Positions 1-10,799 of a DNA stretch of 64,000 bases are shown here, one piece after another. The stretch lies in assembly GCA_963763305.1 (NCBI GenBank), contig CAVXNP010000001.1, positions 2,542,001 through 2,606,000 on the forward strand, given 5' to 3'. The stretch's first letter is position 1. Every line of letters starts with the position of its first letter. This DNA is from CAVXNP01 sp963763305. GTDB taxonomy: Bacteria > Pseudomonadota > Gammaproteobacteria > Xanthomonadales > Rhodanobacteraceae. The notes beneath the pieces are model-generated. The model saw only the letters and a list, made by a program, of their open reading frames with translations, was not told the DNA's origin and made no database searches. The position numbers and the translations under genes are program-made.

Positions 1-5
1 ATCGC

Positions 6-1109
6 ATGCTGAGCATTCTCGATCGATACTTCCTGCGCGAGCTGGCCCAGACGGTGCTGGCCACCACCATCGTCTTGCTGGCGATCATCACCGGCACCAC
101 CTTTGCGAAGGTGTTGCAGCAGGTGGCCGCGGGCAGCTTCCCGCCGAGCGTGATGTTCCAGGTGCTGGGCCTGCGCACGCTCGACGGACTGACCAACCTG
201 CTGCCGCTGGCCGGGTTCCTGGGCGCGTTGATGGCGCTGGGGCGAATGTACCGGGAGAGCGAGATGCACGTGCTGGCGTCCTCCGGCATGGGTCCTGCCG
301 GTGTGTTGCGCCCGATGCTGGTGCTTGCCGCGGTGCTGGTTCTGGTGACCGGGGTGGTGTCGATGTGGCTGGGGCCGTGGGCTGTGCGCACGGCCGATGC
401 GCTGGTCACCGCGGCCAACCGCTCGGTGATTGCCGCCGGCCTGGAGGCCGGTCGGTTCACCGAGCTGCCGGGCAAGGGCGGGATCATCTTCGTCGATTCG
501 CTCAGTCGCGACGGCAGCGTGCTGGGCAAGACGTTTCTGGCCACCGAGCAGGCCGCCGCGGACGGTTCGCGCGAGCTGAAGGTGGTCACCGCCGACCGCG
601 GCCAGCTCTACCAGTCGAGCGACGGCGATAATCGCTACATGGGCCTGCGCGATGGCTGGCAGTACCGCATCCCCCTGGGAGCGGACAACTGGTGGCAGAT
701 GCAGTACCGCGGCAACGACGTGGCGCTGTCCACTGTCACGCCGGATGACGAGGACGACCCCACTCATGCGTTGGGTAGCTGGGCACTGGCCTCGGTGCAG
801 ACGCCGGAAGCGCGCGCGGAGTTCGCCTGGCGACTGCATGCGCCGCCGATGGCGCTGGTGCTGCTGATGCTGGCGCTGCCGCTGTCGCGCCAGTCCCCGC
901 GCGAGCCGCGCTACGGCCGGCTGATGCTGGCCCTGCTCGGCTTCTACCTCTACTACCTGTTGCTGGCGATGGGCCGTGCCCAGATCAGCAAGGGGCACTG
1001 GGACAATTCGCTGCCGCTGGTGGCGCTGCACCTGATCGCGCTGGGGCTGGCCGGTTGGATGTACTGGCGACAATATGCGCCGCGCAGGCGCCCTCGGGTG
1101 GAACGCTGA
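6..1109 (+). CDS. lptF: LPS export ABC transporter permease LptF
   Basis: Inner-membrane permease of the LptB2FG complex, which extracts lipopolysaccharide from the inner membrane and feeds it to the LptC-LptA bridge. The 367-residue length and layout fit the family: an N-terminal membrane segment starting around residue 15, further segments near 60-75 and 100-120, a large periplasmic beta-jellyroll region (about 130-270), and three C-terminal segments (about 280-355). The N-terminus (MLSILDRYFLRELAQT) is typical of LptF. The stop overlaps the start of lptG (TGATG), so the two are translationally coupled. The gene begins six bases into the window, so its promoter is not visible. Confidence 0.95.
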   Translation: MLSILDRYFLRELAQTVLATTIVLLAIITGTTFAKVLQQVAAGSFPPSVMFQVLGLRTLDGLTNLLPLAGFLGALMALGRMYRESEMHVLASSGMGPAGVLRPMLVLAAVLVLVTGVVSMWLGPWAVRTADALVTAANRSVIAAGLEAGRFTELPGKGGIIFVDSLSRDGSVLGKTFLATEQAAADGSRELKVVTADRGQLYQSSDGDNRYMGLRDGWQYRIPLGADNWWQMQYRGNDVALSTVTPDDEDDPTHALGSWALASVQTPEARAEFAWRLHAPPMALVLLMLALPLSRQSPREPRYGRLMLALLGFYLYYLLLAMGRAQISKGHWDNSLPLVALHLIALGLAGWMYWRQYAPRRRPRVER

Positions 1110-2206
1110 TGCGGCTGGGGATCAAACGGGTCGACTGGCTGGTCGGGGTCAGCGTGTTCGGCTCCCTGTTGACTGTCTGGCTGGTACTCACCGGCTTCGA
1201 CGCGGTGCTGCAGTTCATGCGGCAGCTGGGCTATGTCGGGCGCAACGGATTTACCACGCTCGACGCCGCCGTCTACGTGCTGGTGACCGTGCCGCGCAGG
1301 CTCTACGAGATGTTCATATTCGCGGCCGTGGTCGGCGGCCTGCTCGGGCTGGGTGGCCTGGCCGGAACCGGCGAGCTGACCGCGCTGCGCGCCGCGGGCA
1401 TGTCGCGCCTGCGCATCGTCGGTTCGGCGGTCGGCGTGATTGCGCTGTTGACCGTCGGCGTGACCGTGCTGGGTGAAACCGCAGCGCCGTGGGGCGACCA
1501 GAAGGCGCAGGCGATGACCCTGCTGGTCAAGTCCGGCAACCTGGGACTGTCCACGCGCAGTGGCCTGTGGGCGCGCGACGACGGCCGGATCATCAATGCC
1601 AAGGGCACCGTGCTCAAACGGGAGCAGGGCCACAACGTGGTGCAGTTGACCGACGTCAGGGTGTTCACCCTGTCAGCCGATGGCCGCTTGCTGCGCCTGG
1701 ACCACGCCCGGACAGCGCAGCACGAGGGTGGACAGTGGGTGCTGCGCGGGGTGCGCAGCACTTCCCTGGATGCCAGGGGGACGCACAGCCGCTTCGTAAG
1801 CAGCCAGCGCTGGGATTCCTCGCTGGACCCGCGGGTGCTGGAACAATCGGTGATCCAGCCGCAATACCTGCCCATGCGCGACCTGCACCGGAACATGCAG
1901 TACCTGCAGAGCAACGGCCAGAGCCCGGGCGTCTACGCGGTGGCGTTCTGGGGGCGCGCACTGTACCCGCTCAATACATTGGTGCTGGTGCTGTGCGCGA
2001 TGCCGTTCGCCTTCGGCGCGTTGCGCTCCGGCGGCCTGGGCAAGCGGATCTTCATCGGCATGGTGCTGGCCATCGCCTGGTACTTCCTGCAGAAGGCGCT
2101 GGTGAGCTTCGCCACGATCTACGGAGTGCCGCCGATGCTCGCCAACCTGATGCCGGCGCTGGTGCTGGCGGTGCTCGCCTTGCTGTATTTCCGGCGCAGG
2201 GCATGA
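1109..2206 (+). CDS. lptG: LPS export ABC transporter permease LptG
   Basis: Second permease of the LptB2FG lipopolysaccharide exporter. The protein has 365 residues when started at the ATG that overlaps the lptF stop; an upstream in-frame start exists but lies inside lptF. Hydrophobic segments are near residues 12-32, 55-80 and 100-125, followed by a periplasmic domain and three C-terminal membrane helices (about 275-360). It begins MRLGIKRVDW, close to known LptG starts. A short GC-rich dyad follows the stop (2209-2215 with 2222-2228) but has no T-run, so it is a weak terminator candidate. LptF and LptG form a heterodimer, so equal dosage from one transcript makes sense. Confidence 0.94.
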   Translation: MRLGIKRVDWLVGVSVFGSLLTVWLVLTGFDAVLQFMRQLGYVGRNGFTTLDAAVYVLVTVPRRLYEMFIFAAVVGGLLGLGGLAGTGELTALRAAGMSRLRIVGSAVGVIALLTVGVTVLGETAAPWGDQKAQAMTLLVKSGNLGLSTRSGLWARDDGRIINAKGTVLKREQGHNVVQLTDVRVFTLSADGRLLRLDHARTAQHEGGQWVLRGVRSTSLDARGTHSRFVSSQRWDSSLDPRVLEQSVIQPQYLPMRDLHRNMQYLQSNGQSPGVYAVAFWGRALYPLNTLVLVLCAMPFAFGALRSGGLGKRIFIGMVLAIAWYFLQKALVSFATIYGVPPMLANLMPALVLAVLALLYFRRRA

Positions 2207-2266
2207 GGCGGGCGGCTTGTTCCGCCCGATAGGAACGGCGCTTTCGCAGCAGGGCGGCTCCAGCAA

Positions 2267-4111
2267 TCAGGCGCCACCCAGTCCGGCGATCACGTCCTCG
2301 AGCGATTGCTCCAGCGTGTCGATTCCGTCCCAGGGATCCTTGCGCAAGCGCCTGAGCCGCGTGACGGTACTGCGGATGTCGAATGCGGCCCCGCCCTTGA
2401 TCCGTCCCAGTTCGCTCCAGCGCAGCGGCACCGCCACAGGTGCTCCGGGGCGTCCGCGCAACGAGTAGGAAGCGACGGCGGTGGCACCGCGCCCGTTGCG
2501 CAGATAATCGACGAAGATCTTTCCGTTGCGGATCGACTTGGTGGCACTGGCCACGAACTGCAGCGGGTGCGCGGTGGCCAACGCCTGGGCAAAGCCCTGC
2601 GCGAACCGCTTCACCGTGGCCCAGTCCGACGCGGGTTTCAGTGGCACCACCACGTGCAGGCCCTTGCCGCCGGTGGTGCGCAGGAACGACTCCAGCCCCA
2701 TCTCGCCCAGCAACTTGCGGGTAAGTCGTGCCGCGGCCACCACCCGCTCCCAGGGCACGTCGGGGCCCGGGTCCAGATCGAACACCACGCGGTCGGCCCG
2801 GTCCGGATCGTCCACGTGCGCCCCCCACGGGTGGAACTCCAGCGTGTTGTACTGAACCAGTTCGATGATCGAGTCCGCGCTTTGGGGATAGATGTACACG
2901 GCCGCCGCTCCGGTCTCTTCCTTCAGTCGCGCCGAGCCGACGTGCCGCAGGCCGCCGCTGGGGATGTGTTTCTGAAAGAACGAGGGATGATCGATGCCCT
3001 CGGGAAACCGGATGATCGAAGTGGGGCGATCGATCACGCCGGGAAGGAACCAGTCCATCACCGCGCGGTAATAGTCGACCACGTCCTGCTTGGTGTAGCC
3101 GTTGTCCGGATACAGCACCTTGTCCGGATGGGTGATCGAGATGCCGGTTCCCGCCGGCCCGCCCGCTCGATCCCTTCGCCTGGCTGTCTTGCCGGTGCCT
3201 GTCGTCTTGCCCTTCCCGCGATCACTGTCGGACAGGTCGGCGGGGGACTTGTCCGGCCGGATCGCCTTCAGCGAGGCCTGGCGTAGCAGGCCCTGGTTGC
3301 CGATCCCGCGGTAGTAGACTTCGGCCACCGCCGTCGGCTCGATCCACCTGGCTTCCTTCGGCGCTTCACCCGGATGCGCAATGGTGGGCTTGGCGCGGCC
3401 GTTCCGGGCCAGTGTGCGGCTCAGATCCAGCAGCATACGGTCGGTGAAGCCCGTGCCGACCCGGCCGATGTAGCGCCACTGGCCGTCGTCGGTGGGCTCG
3501 GCCAGCAACAAGGCCCCGAAACCCTTGCGCCCGCCTTTGGGCGGCACGTAGCCGACCACCGCGAACTCCTGTGCCTCCAGCCGCTTGACCTTCAGCCAGT
3601 CGTCGCCGCGGCCGCCGTGATAGGGCGAGTCGGCACGCTTGCAGAGGATGCCTTCGAGTTTCTGTTCACTGGCCATGGCAAAGACCTGGTCGCCGTTGCC
3701 GACCACGTGGCTGCTGTAGGACAGGTGCGCCGGGGCCTGTTCCAGCAACGCCTCGAGCACCGCCTTGCGCTCCAGCAGCGGCGCCTTCGACAGGTCGTAG
3801 CCTTCCAGGTAGGGCAGGTCGAACAGCATGTAGGCCAGTGGCGACGAGGCTTCGCCGGACAGCGTCTTTTGCAGTCCGTTGAAGTCGGCCTGGCCATCCT
3901 CGCTGAGCGCGATCAATTCCCCGTCCAGTCGCGCCGAGGCCAGCCCCAGGTCCTGCAGCGCCTGCCGGATGTCCGGGATCTTGTCGTTCCACGGCAGGCC
4001 GTTGCGCGACCACAGATTGACCCGGCCGTCTGCCACGGTGGCGACAATCCGGTAGCCGTCCCATTTCACTTCGTGCAGCCACTCGTCACCGCGCGGGGGG
4101 TGTTCGCGCAA
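2267..4111 (-). CDS. ligD: DNA ligase D, ligase and polymerase domains (3' part of a frameshifted ligD)
   Basis: LigD is the multifunctional repair ligase of bacterial non-homologous end joining, normally working with Ku. This piece holds the ATP-dependent ligase domain (about residues 1-280, adenylation motif EVKWDGYR with the nucleophilic lysine, then EGILCKR) and the LigD polymerase/primase domain (about 325-600, with the metal-binding DLDP acidic pair and KGLHVVVPL). It has no credible start: the TTG at 4111 lies inside the ligase domain, and the frame reads back through FFEPELARL to about 4163, where it would join the phosphoesterase frame if one C were removed from the run at 4163-4170. 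The order phosphoesterase-ligase-polymerase matches Pseudomonas-type LigD. No Ku gene is in the window. Confidence 0.9.
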   Translation of the reverse strand: MREHPPRGDEWLHEVKWDGYRIVATVADGRVNLWSRNGLPWNDKIPDIRQALQDLGLASARLDGELIALSEDGQADFNGLQKTLSGEASSPLAYMLFDLPYLEGYDLSKAPLLERKAVLEALLEQAPAHLSYSSHVVGNGDQVFAMASEQKLEGILCKRADSPYHGGRGDDWLKVKRLEAQEFAVVGYVPPKGGRKGFGALLLAEPTDDGQWRYIGRVGTGFTDRMLLDLSRTLARNGRAKPTIAHPGEAPKEARWIEPTAVAEVYYRGIGNQGLLRQASLKAIRPDKSPADLSDSDRGKGKTTGTGKTARRRDRAGGPAGTGISITHPDKVLYPDNGYTKQDVVDYYRAVMDWFLPGVIDRPTSIIRFPEGIDHPSFFQKHIPSGGLRHVGSARLKEETGAAAVYIYPQSADSIIELVQYNTLEFHPWGAHVDDPDRADRVVFDLDPGPDVPWERVVAAARLTRKLLGEMGLESFLRTTGGKGLHVVVPLKPASDWATVKRFAQGFAQALATAHPLQFVASATKSIRNGKIFVDYLRNGRGATAVASYSLRGRPGAPVAVPLRWSELGRIKGGAAFDIRSTVTRLRRLRKDPWDGIDTLEQSLEDVIAGLGGA

Positions 4112-4832
4112 ACGGGCCAGCTCGGGTTCGAAAAAGTCGCGCGCTGGCGGGGGCCTTTCTGGCCCCCCCCACCGACGCGGCCAGTTTCGCCGCCGTGCCG
4201 TGCTTGCGGCGTGCGGCCGGGGCGGCCTTGCGGGTCTTGTTGCGGGTCAGCTTCGCGGCGACGTCCTTGGCACCGCCACTGCGGCCGGCAGCGGCACGTG
4301 TGCTGGCGATCATCCGCGCGTCGAGCAGGTCATCGGCTTCCAGATCCTTGTCGGCGTAACCGTCCTTGTCCTTGATCAGGAACCAGTTTGGCTGGCGCTC
4401 ACGCCGCCCGCTGCGGACCAGGTGCCAGCCGCCGCGCAGGCGCTCTCCGAACAGCTCGAAGTGCAGGTGTCCTTTCTCCAGTTGCTCCTCCGGATCATGC
4501 GAGGTCGACCACACGCCGCGGTCAAACGTGTCCACGTGACCGGCCCCGTAGGACTTTTCGGGGATGTCGCCCTGGAAGGAGGCGTAGCTGATCGGGTGGT
4601 CTTCCACTTCCACCGCCAGTCGCTTCACCGCCGGATCGTAGGAGGGGCCCTTCGGGCACGCCCAGCTTTTCAGCGCGTCGCCCACCTGCAGGCGGAAATC
4701 GTAGTGCCGACGACTGGCGTGATGCAGCTGCACCACGAAGATCGGGCGTCGGCCGGCGGCCGCCGATCCTTCCGAAGAAGGCTCCGGTGTCCGGTCGAAC
4801 TGACGTTTGCGCTGGTAATCCCTCAGGGTCAT
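4086..4832 (-). CDS. ligD: DNA ligase D, 3'-phosphoesterase domain (5' part of a frameshifted ligD)
   Basis: N-terminal 3'-phosphoesterase module of LigD, which trims 3'-phosphates and ribonucleotides from DNA ends. Family signatures are visible: VVQLHHASRRHYDFRLQ near residue 33, WACPKGPSYDP, PISYASFQGDIPEKSYGAG, and HFELFGERLRGGWHLVR. The segment from about residue 170 is a basic linker rich in Lys, Arg and Ala. The last 30 or so residues (after AASVGG) are out of frame: in the C8 run at 4163-4170 one base too many pushes translation into an alternative frame that stops at 4086. As written, the protein is a free-standing phosphoesterase of 248 residues. Either a sequencing slip or a real slippage mutation could explain this. 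Confidence 0.88.
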   Translation of the reverse strand: MTLRDYQRKRQFDRTPEPSSEGSAAAGRRPIFVVQLHHASRRHYDFRLQVGDALKSWACPKGPSYDPAVKRLAVEVEDHPISYASFQGDIPEKSYGAGHVDTFDRGVWSTSHDPEEQLEKGHLHFELFGERLRGGWHLVRSGRRERQPNWFLIKDKDGYADKDLEADDLLDARMIASTRAAAGRSGGAKDVAAKLTRNKTRKAAPAARRKHGTAAKLAASVGGARKAPASARLFRTRAGPFARTPPAR

Positions 4833-5145
4833 GGCGGATCTGCGTGCCGATGATGCATGGACCGGGTGCGCCGCTGGCGCCGGTGGCCTGAAGCTAGCAG
4901 TCGCATGCGGCCGGTGAACCGGCTGTCAAGCGCGCCCAGGCATGGTGCGTGAATGGCCGGAAGATGAGCATGTCGCGGAACCGGTCCGCTGTATTCGTTC
5001 GCTTGCGCATGCGCCGCACGATCGCCGGTCTGATGGCCGCGATCGGGGTGGCAGCAACGCACGTTTCTCGTGAACGCTCCACGGCTGCCCGGCGTGGCCC
5101 ACGTCTTCCAGGCTGCAGGCGCGCTTCCAGGAGGTGGATGAAGAG
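4833..5145 (+). other. intergenic region upstream of ligD, no gene seen
   Basis: About 310 bases between the ligD start and the permease terminator. Open frames occur on both strands, but their composition looks like random high-GC read-through, and none has a recognisable domain or a good ribosome binding site. It should contain the ligD promoter (minus strand), which I cannot place. Confidence 0.5.
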
Positions 5146-5146
5146 C

Positions 5147-5176
5147 AAAAAAAACCCGGGCAACCGGCCCGGGTTT
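5147..5176 (-). terminator. rho-independent terminator of the amino acid permease gene
   Basis: Read on the minus strand this is AAACCCGGGC, a short loop, then GCCCGGGTTT followed by a T-run. The core stem is CCCGGGC/GCCCGGG (5155-5161 with 5167-5173), extended by A-T pairs, with eight T's on the transcript side. It lies about 20 bases after the permease stop. Confidence 0.9.
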
Positions 5177-5197
5177 CTTCTCTGGATCGCGTCCGGA

Positions 5198-6697
5198 TCA
5201 GCCGGCGTTGGCGGGTTCCTTTGCCAGTTTGCTGTGCCACATGCCGTAGGCGAAGTAGATCACCAGACCCAGGCCCATCCAGATGATGAAGCGCCAGATG
5301 GTAACCATGGGCAGGCCGCCGATCAGCACGAACTGGCCGTCACGGAACCAGGGCCACCCGACGATCAGGAACAGCGAGAACAGCATGCCCGCCGGTGCCA
5401 CCAGCCACAGTGCCGGGGTGCGGAAGTCACGCTTCAGATGCGGCTGGCGTATGCGCAGCAACAGCACCGACCCGCAAATGACGATGAATGCTGCCAGCGT
5501 GCCGATGTTCACCAGTTCGGCCACTTCGCCGATCGGCAGGAACCCGGCCACCAGCGCAGTAAATACGCCCAGGATCATGGTCGGGCGCGCCGGGGTGCCG
5601 TACTTCGGATGGATCCTGGCGAACCAGATCGGCAGCAGGCCATCACGCGAAAGCGCAAACCAGATACGCGCCGCACCGAGCATGAAGGCGAACATCACGC
5701 TGGTGATACCGGCGATGGCGGCGACCGAGATGATGCCGCGCACCCAGTCCAGGCCAAGCGCCTTGAACGCCGAATCCACCGGCGCGGCGCCAGCCAGCTG
5801 GTCGTACGGCACCATGCCGGTGAGTACCAGCGACACGGCAATGTACAGCGTCATCGACACCGCCAGTGACAGCAATACCGCCCGTGGCAGGTCGCGTTGC
5901 GGGTTCTTCGATTCTTCCGCCGCGGTGGTCAGCGTGTCGTACCCGAATACCGCGAAGAACACGATGCTCGAGGCGGCCAGCACACCGCCCCAACCGTAGG
6001 TCGAGACACCGTCGGTGACGATGCGCGCCGGGATGAAGGGATGCCAGTTGGCCGTGTCGACGTAGAACGCGCCCACCCCGATCACCAACGCCACGCCGAC
6101 CACCTTGATGGCGACGATCGCGGTGTTCGCGCGGGCGCCCCATTCGGTCTTGACCGTCAGCATCACCGCGATCAGCAGCGATACCGCGGCGGCAATCACA
6201 TTGAACACCTTGCCGTTTTCCGGGTGTGCCGGGTTGTAGGCGCCCTGTGCCCACACCGGCAGGTGCACGCCGAACAGCTGGTCGATCAATGCCTGCACAT
6301 AGCCGGACCAGCCGATCGCGACCACGCCGACGATGAGCGCGTATTCGATCAACAGATCCCAGCCGATGATCCAGGCGAACAGTTCGCCCAGCACCGCATA
6401 GCTGTACGTGTAGGCGCTGCCGGTCACCGGAATCATGCCGGAGAATTCGGCGTAGGAAAGGGCGGCGCAGGCGCTGCCCAGACCGGCGATGATGAAACTC
6501 AGCACCACGGCGGGGCCAGCGTTGGCCGCGGCCTGCTGGCCGGCCAGCACGAAAACACCCACGCCGATGATGGCGCCCACGCCGATTGCGGTCAGCTGCC
6601 AGAGGCCCAGCACGCGACGGAAATCGCCACTCTTGCCGGCTTCCGATTGGAGTTGCTCGACGGACTTGTGACGTATCAGTTTGCTCAGAAAGCTCAT
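5198..6697 (-). CDS. APC-superfamily amino acid permease (cationic amino acid transporter type)
   Basis: Inner-membrane secondary transporter of 499 residues in the amino acid-polyamine-organocation superfamily. The early glycine-rich motif GVGAIIGVGVFVLAG (about residues 38-52) forms the broken first helix that binds substrate in this fold, and about 12 hydrophobic segments follow. ALSYAEFSGMIPVTGSAYTYSYAVLGE and FFAVFGYDTLTTAAEESKNPQRDLPRA are hallmarks of the CAT/YfnA group. The exact amino acid is not predictable. It appears monocistronic: a strong terminator follows at 5147-5176, and the ATG at 6697 has a purine-rich AAAGGGGATC sequence just upstream. Confidence 0.9.
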   Translation of the reverse strand: MSFLSKLIRHKSVEQLQSEAGKSGDFRRVLGLWQLTAIGVGAIIGVGVFVLAGQQAAANAGPAVVLSFIIAGLGSACAALSYAEFSGMIPVTGSAYTYSYAVLGELFAWIIGWDLLIEYALIVGVVAIGWSGYVQALIDQLFGVHLPVWAQGAYNPAHPENGKVFNVIAAAVSLLIAVMLTVKTEWGARANTAIVAIKVVGVALVIGVGAFYVDTANWHPFIPARIVTDGVSTYGWGGVLAASSIVFFAVFGYDTLTTAAEESKNPQRDLPRAVLLSLAVSMTLYIAVSLVLTGMVPYDQLAGAAPVDSAFKALGLDWVRGIISVAAIAGITSVMFAFMLGAARIWFALSRDGLLPIWFARIHPKYGTPARPTMILGVFTALVAGFLPIGEVAELVNIGTLAAFIVICGSVLLLRIRQPHLKRDFRTPALWLVAPAGMLFSLFLIVGWPWFRDGQFVLIGGLPMVTIWRFIIWMGLGLVIYFAYGMWHSKLAKEPANAG

Positions 6698-6957
6698 GCC
6701 TGATCCCCTTTGAACCAGCGCCGATCATAACAATTCGGGCACTTGTTGCCAGTTGCACGCGGTCCGTCTGGCGACGATCGGGCGTATGGACGTCCAAACG
6801 TGATTCGTTGCGCAGGGGTTTTGCCGCGGCGTTGAGGACCTGAACGCGCGCGGAAAAACTCGATGAGCGGTCACGCGCTCCATGGCCGTGGTGTGCCGGG
6901 CTGGGGGCGTGAAAGGCTGTGTGGTTTCCCTGCGGGAGGCGGGGCGTGACAGTCCGT

Positions 6958-7263
6958 CTAGAAGGTGACGACCCAGGTCGGCGTAACGCCATCGACCAGC
7001 TGACTTGCGTTTCCGGTGCGGGCCGTGGTCTCGCCGACGACGTGCAACCGTGCCGCAGGGCGACTCACCGAGAAGCTGTTGCCATGGCGGCAATTCACCG
7101 CCGGCGCCCGGGTGTCGGTGCCGTCGGCGCGGATCTCGCAGCTTTCCCGAACGGTCAGGTGCACACCGAAGTGGGCACTGGTCGCGGCAGCGCGGCCGGT
7201 CTGGGGCAGAAGCATGGCGGCCAGGAGCAGGAAGACCGCCAGGGGGAGGGGAGGGCGCCGCAT
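6958..7263 (-). CDS. small secreted protein of unknown function
   Basis: A 101-residue protein with a clear signal peptide (MRRPPLPLAVFLLLAAMLLP, cleavage probably after GRAAA). The mature part has two cysteines (in ESCEI and VNCRHG) and an alternating beta-like pattern ending in PTWVVTF. The cysteine spacing and C-terminal beta strand resemble spore-coat-U/pilin-like secreted domains, but the similarity is too weak to assign. It stands alone between the permease and a VTT-family gene. A 7-bp-arm palindrome at 7391-7406 lies upstream and could be an operator. Confidence 0.6.
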   Translation of the reverse strand: MRRPPLPLAVFLLLAAMLLPQTGRAAATSAHFGVHLTVRESCEIRADGTDTRAPAVNCRHGNSFSVSRPAARLHVVGETTARTGNASQLVDGVTPTWVVTF

Positions 7264-7578
7264 GACTCTCGATTCCTTCGGCCGTCATGGCCGGTCAGAA
7301 CTTTGGTGGCGGGTCTGCTATGAGGCATTCGCCGTCATGGTTGTATCGGCGGCTAGGGGCATGACATTGAGCCTGCAAAGGGGTGGATAGCGTGATGGTC
7401 ATCACGTTTTCGCCAGCTGGCAGGGGTGCGCGGCCAGGAAAGCGGCGCGGCAGGCGGGCATTGCGCCCGCAGCGTCTGTTTCGGCCTCGTTCGGCCCGGC
7501 TTTAGCGTTGGCGTCCGGTGGCACCCGGAGCGAGCCGCGCGCAGGCGCATCGGCGGGGACGGCTGGCCTGTGCCGCCG
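7264..7578 (+). other. intergenic region with one palindrome
   Basis: About 315 bases with no convincing gene. It contains the dyad CGTGATG-GT-CATCACG (7391-7406) and a GC hairpin (GCGGGC/GCCCGC near 7457-7473) without a T-run. It should carry the promoter of the minus-strand secreted-protein gene. Confidence 0.45.
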
Positions 7579-8292
7579 TCAACGTTGCAGCCGTTTTTCC
7601 CGGCGACGTCGCAGGACGCGTTCGACCAGCAGCGGAATCAAGGCGAGCACGCCAATCGCGGCCAGCGGAAGCAGGACCTCGCGGTGCAGCAACAGACCGG
7701 GACCGATGTGGCCGCTGCTGCTGAGGGCCTGGCCCAGTCCGGCGCCGATCGAAGTCTCGAAGACCAGCGCCACCGTGCCGCCGAGCCAGGTTGCGCCAAT
7801 GAACAGCCATACCGGGCAGCGCAGCCATGCCAGGGTGACCGTGATCACGCCGAAGGGCGCCACCGGCACGAAGCGCAGGAACAGGGTGTAGGCCACCGGG
7901 TGGCTTTCGTAGCCGTGGTGAAGCCGGGCCACCAGTCGCGGTGGATGGCGGCTGCCCGGGCCGAAGGCGTAGCGGCTGGCCAGGTACAGCACCAGCGAGC
8001 CCAGGGTCAGCCCGATCGACGAGTAAACGGTGGCCTCGAAGGTACCAAAGGCCAGGCCCCCGGCCAGGATGATCACGATGGTGCCGGGCAGGCCGGTGGA
8101 CATGGCCAGGGTCAACAGGCCGATGTAGCCGAGCCGGCTCAGCCACGGATGCGCCGCCAACTGGGCGTGCAGTTCCTGCTGGTGGGCCACCAGCTGTTCC
8201 GGATCGAGCCGGTCGAGCGCGCCCGATGCATACAGCACGATGCCGGCGGCCACCAGCAACAGCAATGGCAACGCCGCGCGCAGGCGGTTCAA
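7579..8292 (-). CDS. TVP38/TMEM64 (VTT domain) family membrane protein
   Basis: A 237-residue integral membrane protein related to DedA/TVP38, a group tied to lipid scrambling and membrane homeostasis. The central VTT domain spans about residues 60-185: GLPGTIVIILAGGLAFGTFEA, then GLTLGSLVLYLASRYAFG, then the conserved LRFVPVAPFGVITVTL. N- and C-terminal hydrophobic helices flank it, and the tail is basic (RRRREKRLQR). The likely start is a TTG that overlaps the stop of the upstream deaminase gene (TTGA), which argues for translational coupling. The specific substrate is unknown. Confidence 0.85.
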   Translation of the reverse strand: MNRLRAALPLLLLVAAGIVLYASGALDRLDPEQLVAHQQELHAQLAAHPWLSRLGYIGLLTLAMSTGLPGTIVIILAGGLAFGTFEATVYSSIGLTLGSLVLYLASRYAFGPGSRHPPRLVARLHHGYESHPVAYTLFLRFVPVAPFGVITVTLAWLRCPVWLFIGATWLGGTVALVFETSIGAGLGQALSSSGHIGPGLLLHREVLLPLAAIGVLALIPLLVERVLRRRREKRLQR

Positions 8293-8846
8293 TAGCCGGG
8301 CCCGCTGGCGCCATAGGCGGCCAGTACCGCGCGCGCCTGGTCGCGGCAGATGTCACGGCGCACGGTGATGCCGCGGCGCTCCAGCTCGCCCACCCAGTCG
8401 GCCGGCAGCGGGCCTTCGTCGAAGTCGGTCAGCTCCTCGACGTCCTCGGCGCGGGCGCCGATCAGCAGCTCGTCGATACCGGCCCACACCGTGGCGCCGT
8501 AGCACTGGCAGCAGGGCTGGGCACTGGTGGCCAGGATGTAGCGCCCGCCGGCCTCGTTCAGGCGATGGGTGGCCAGGCGTTGCTGCGCGGTCATGTAGGC
8601 GACCATCTCCGCGTGCGCCACCGAACAGGTCTGCGGGATGACGCGGTTCACGCCGACCGAGACCAGCCGGCCCTCGCCGTTGAACACGGCCGCACCGAAC
8701 GGGCCACCGTGGCTGCGCTCGACGTTGTGGCGCGACAGCTCCACGGCCAGGCCCACGCGCTCCTCGTCGGTGACGTAGCGCCGGCGTTCGTCGGCGACCT
8801 CGCCGATCCACGGCGGCAAGGTCAGGTGTATCTGCAGTCGCAACAT
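8289..8846 (-). CDS. zinc-dependent nucleoside/nucleobase deaminase
   Basis: A member of the cytidine/deoxycytidylate deaminase superfamily, 185 residues. Catalytic and zinc-binding residues are visible: HAEMVAY (about residues 78-84) supplies the first zinc ligand and the catalytic glutamate, and QPCCQCYGATVWAG (about 109-122) supplies the PCxxC ligands. The overall form is closest to guanine or guanosine deaminases, but substrate cannot be fixed from sequence alone. It lies seven bases after glnS and overlaps the next gene by four bases, so all three may share a transcript. Confidence 0.82.
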   Translation of the reverse strand: MLRLQIHLTLPPWIGEVADERRRYVTDEERVGLAVELSRHNVERSHGGPFGAAVFNGEGRLVSVGVNRVIPQTCSVAHAEMVAYMTAQQRLATHRLNEAGGRYILATSAQPCCQCYGATVWAGIDELLIGARAEDVEELTDFDEGPLPADWVGELERRGITVRRDICRDQARAVLAAYGASGPGY

Positions 8847-8852
8847 GGTGGC

Positions 8853-10640
<1,788 letters not shown>

Positions 10641-10799
10641 GGGTCCGGCTCGGATGCGTTGGCTTGAAACGACCCAGTTTACCCTGTCTTGGTGGTCGCT
10701 CCGTGGTCTGCGGACGCGGCCGCTGCGTGGCGGCCGGCCCTGCGCCGCCTGCCTGCTGCGCGCTTGCCCGCGGCCGCTTGTCGCAGTAGCGTGCCAGCC

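Noticed and set aside
2209..2228. Terminator after lptG
   Set aside because: The stem CGGGCGG/CCGCCCG is clean but lacks a following T-run, so it was not called.
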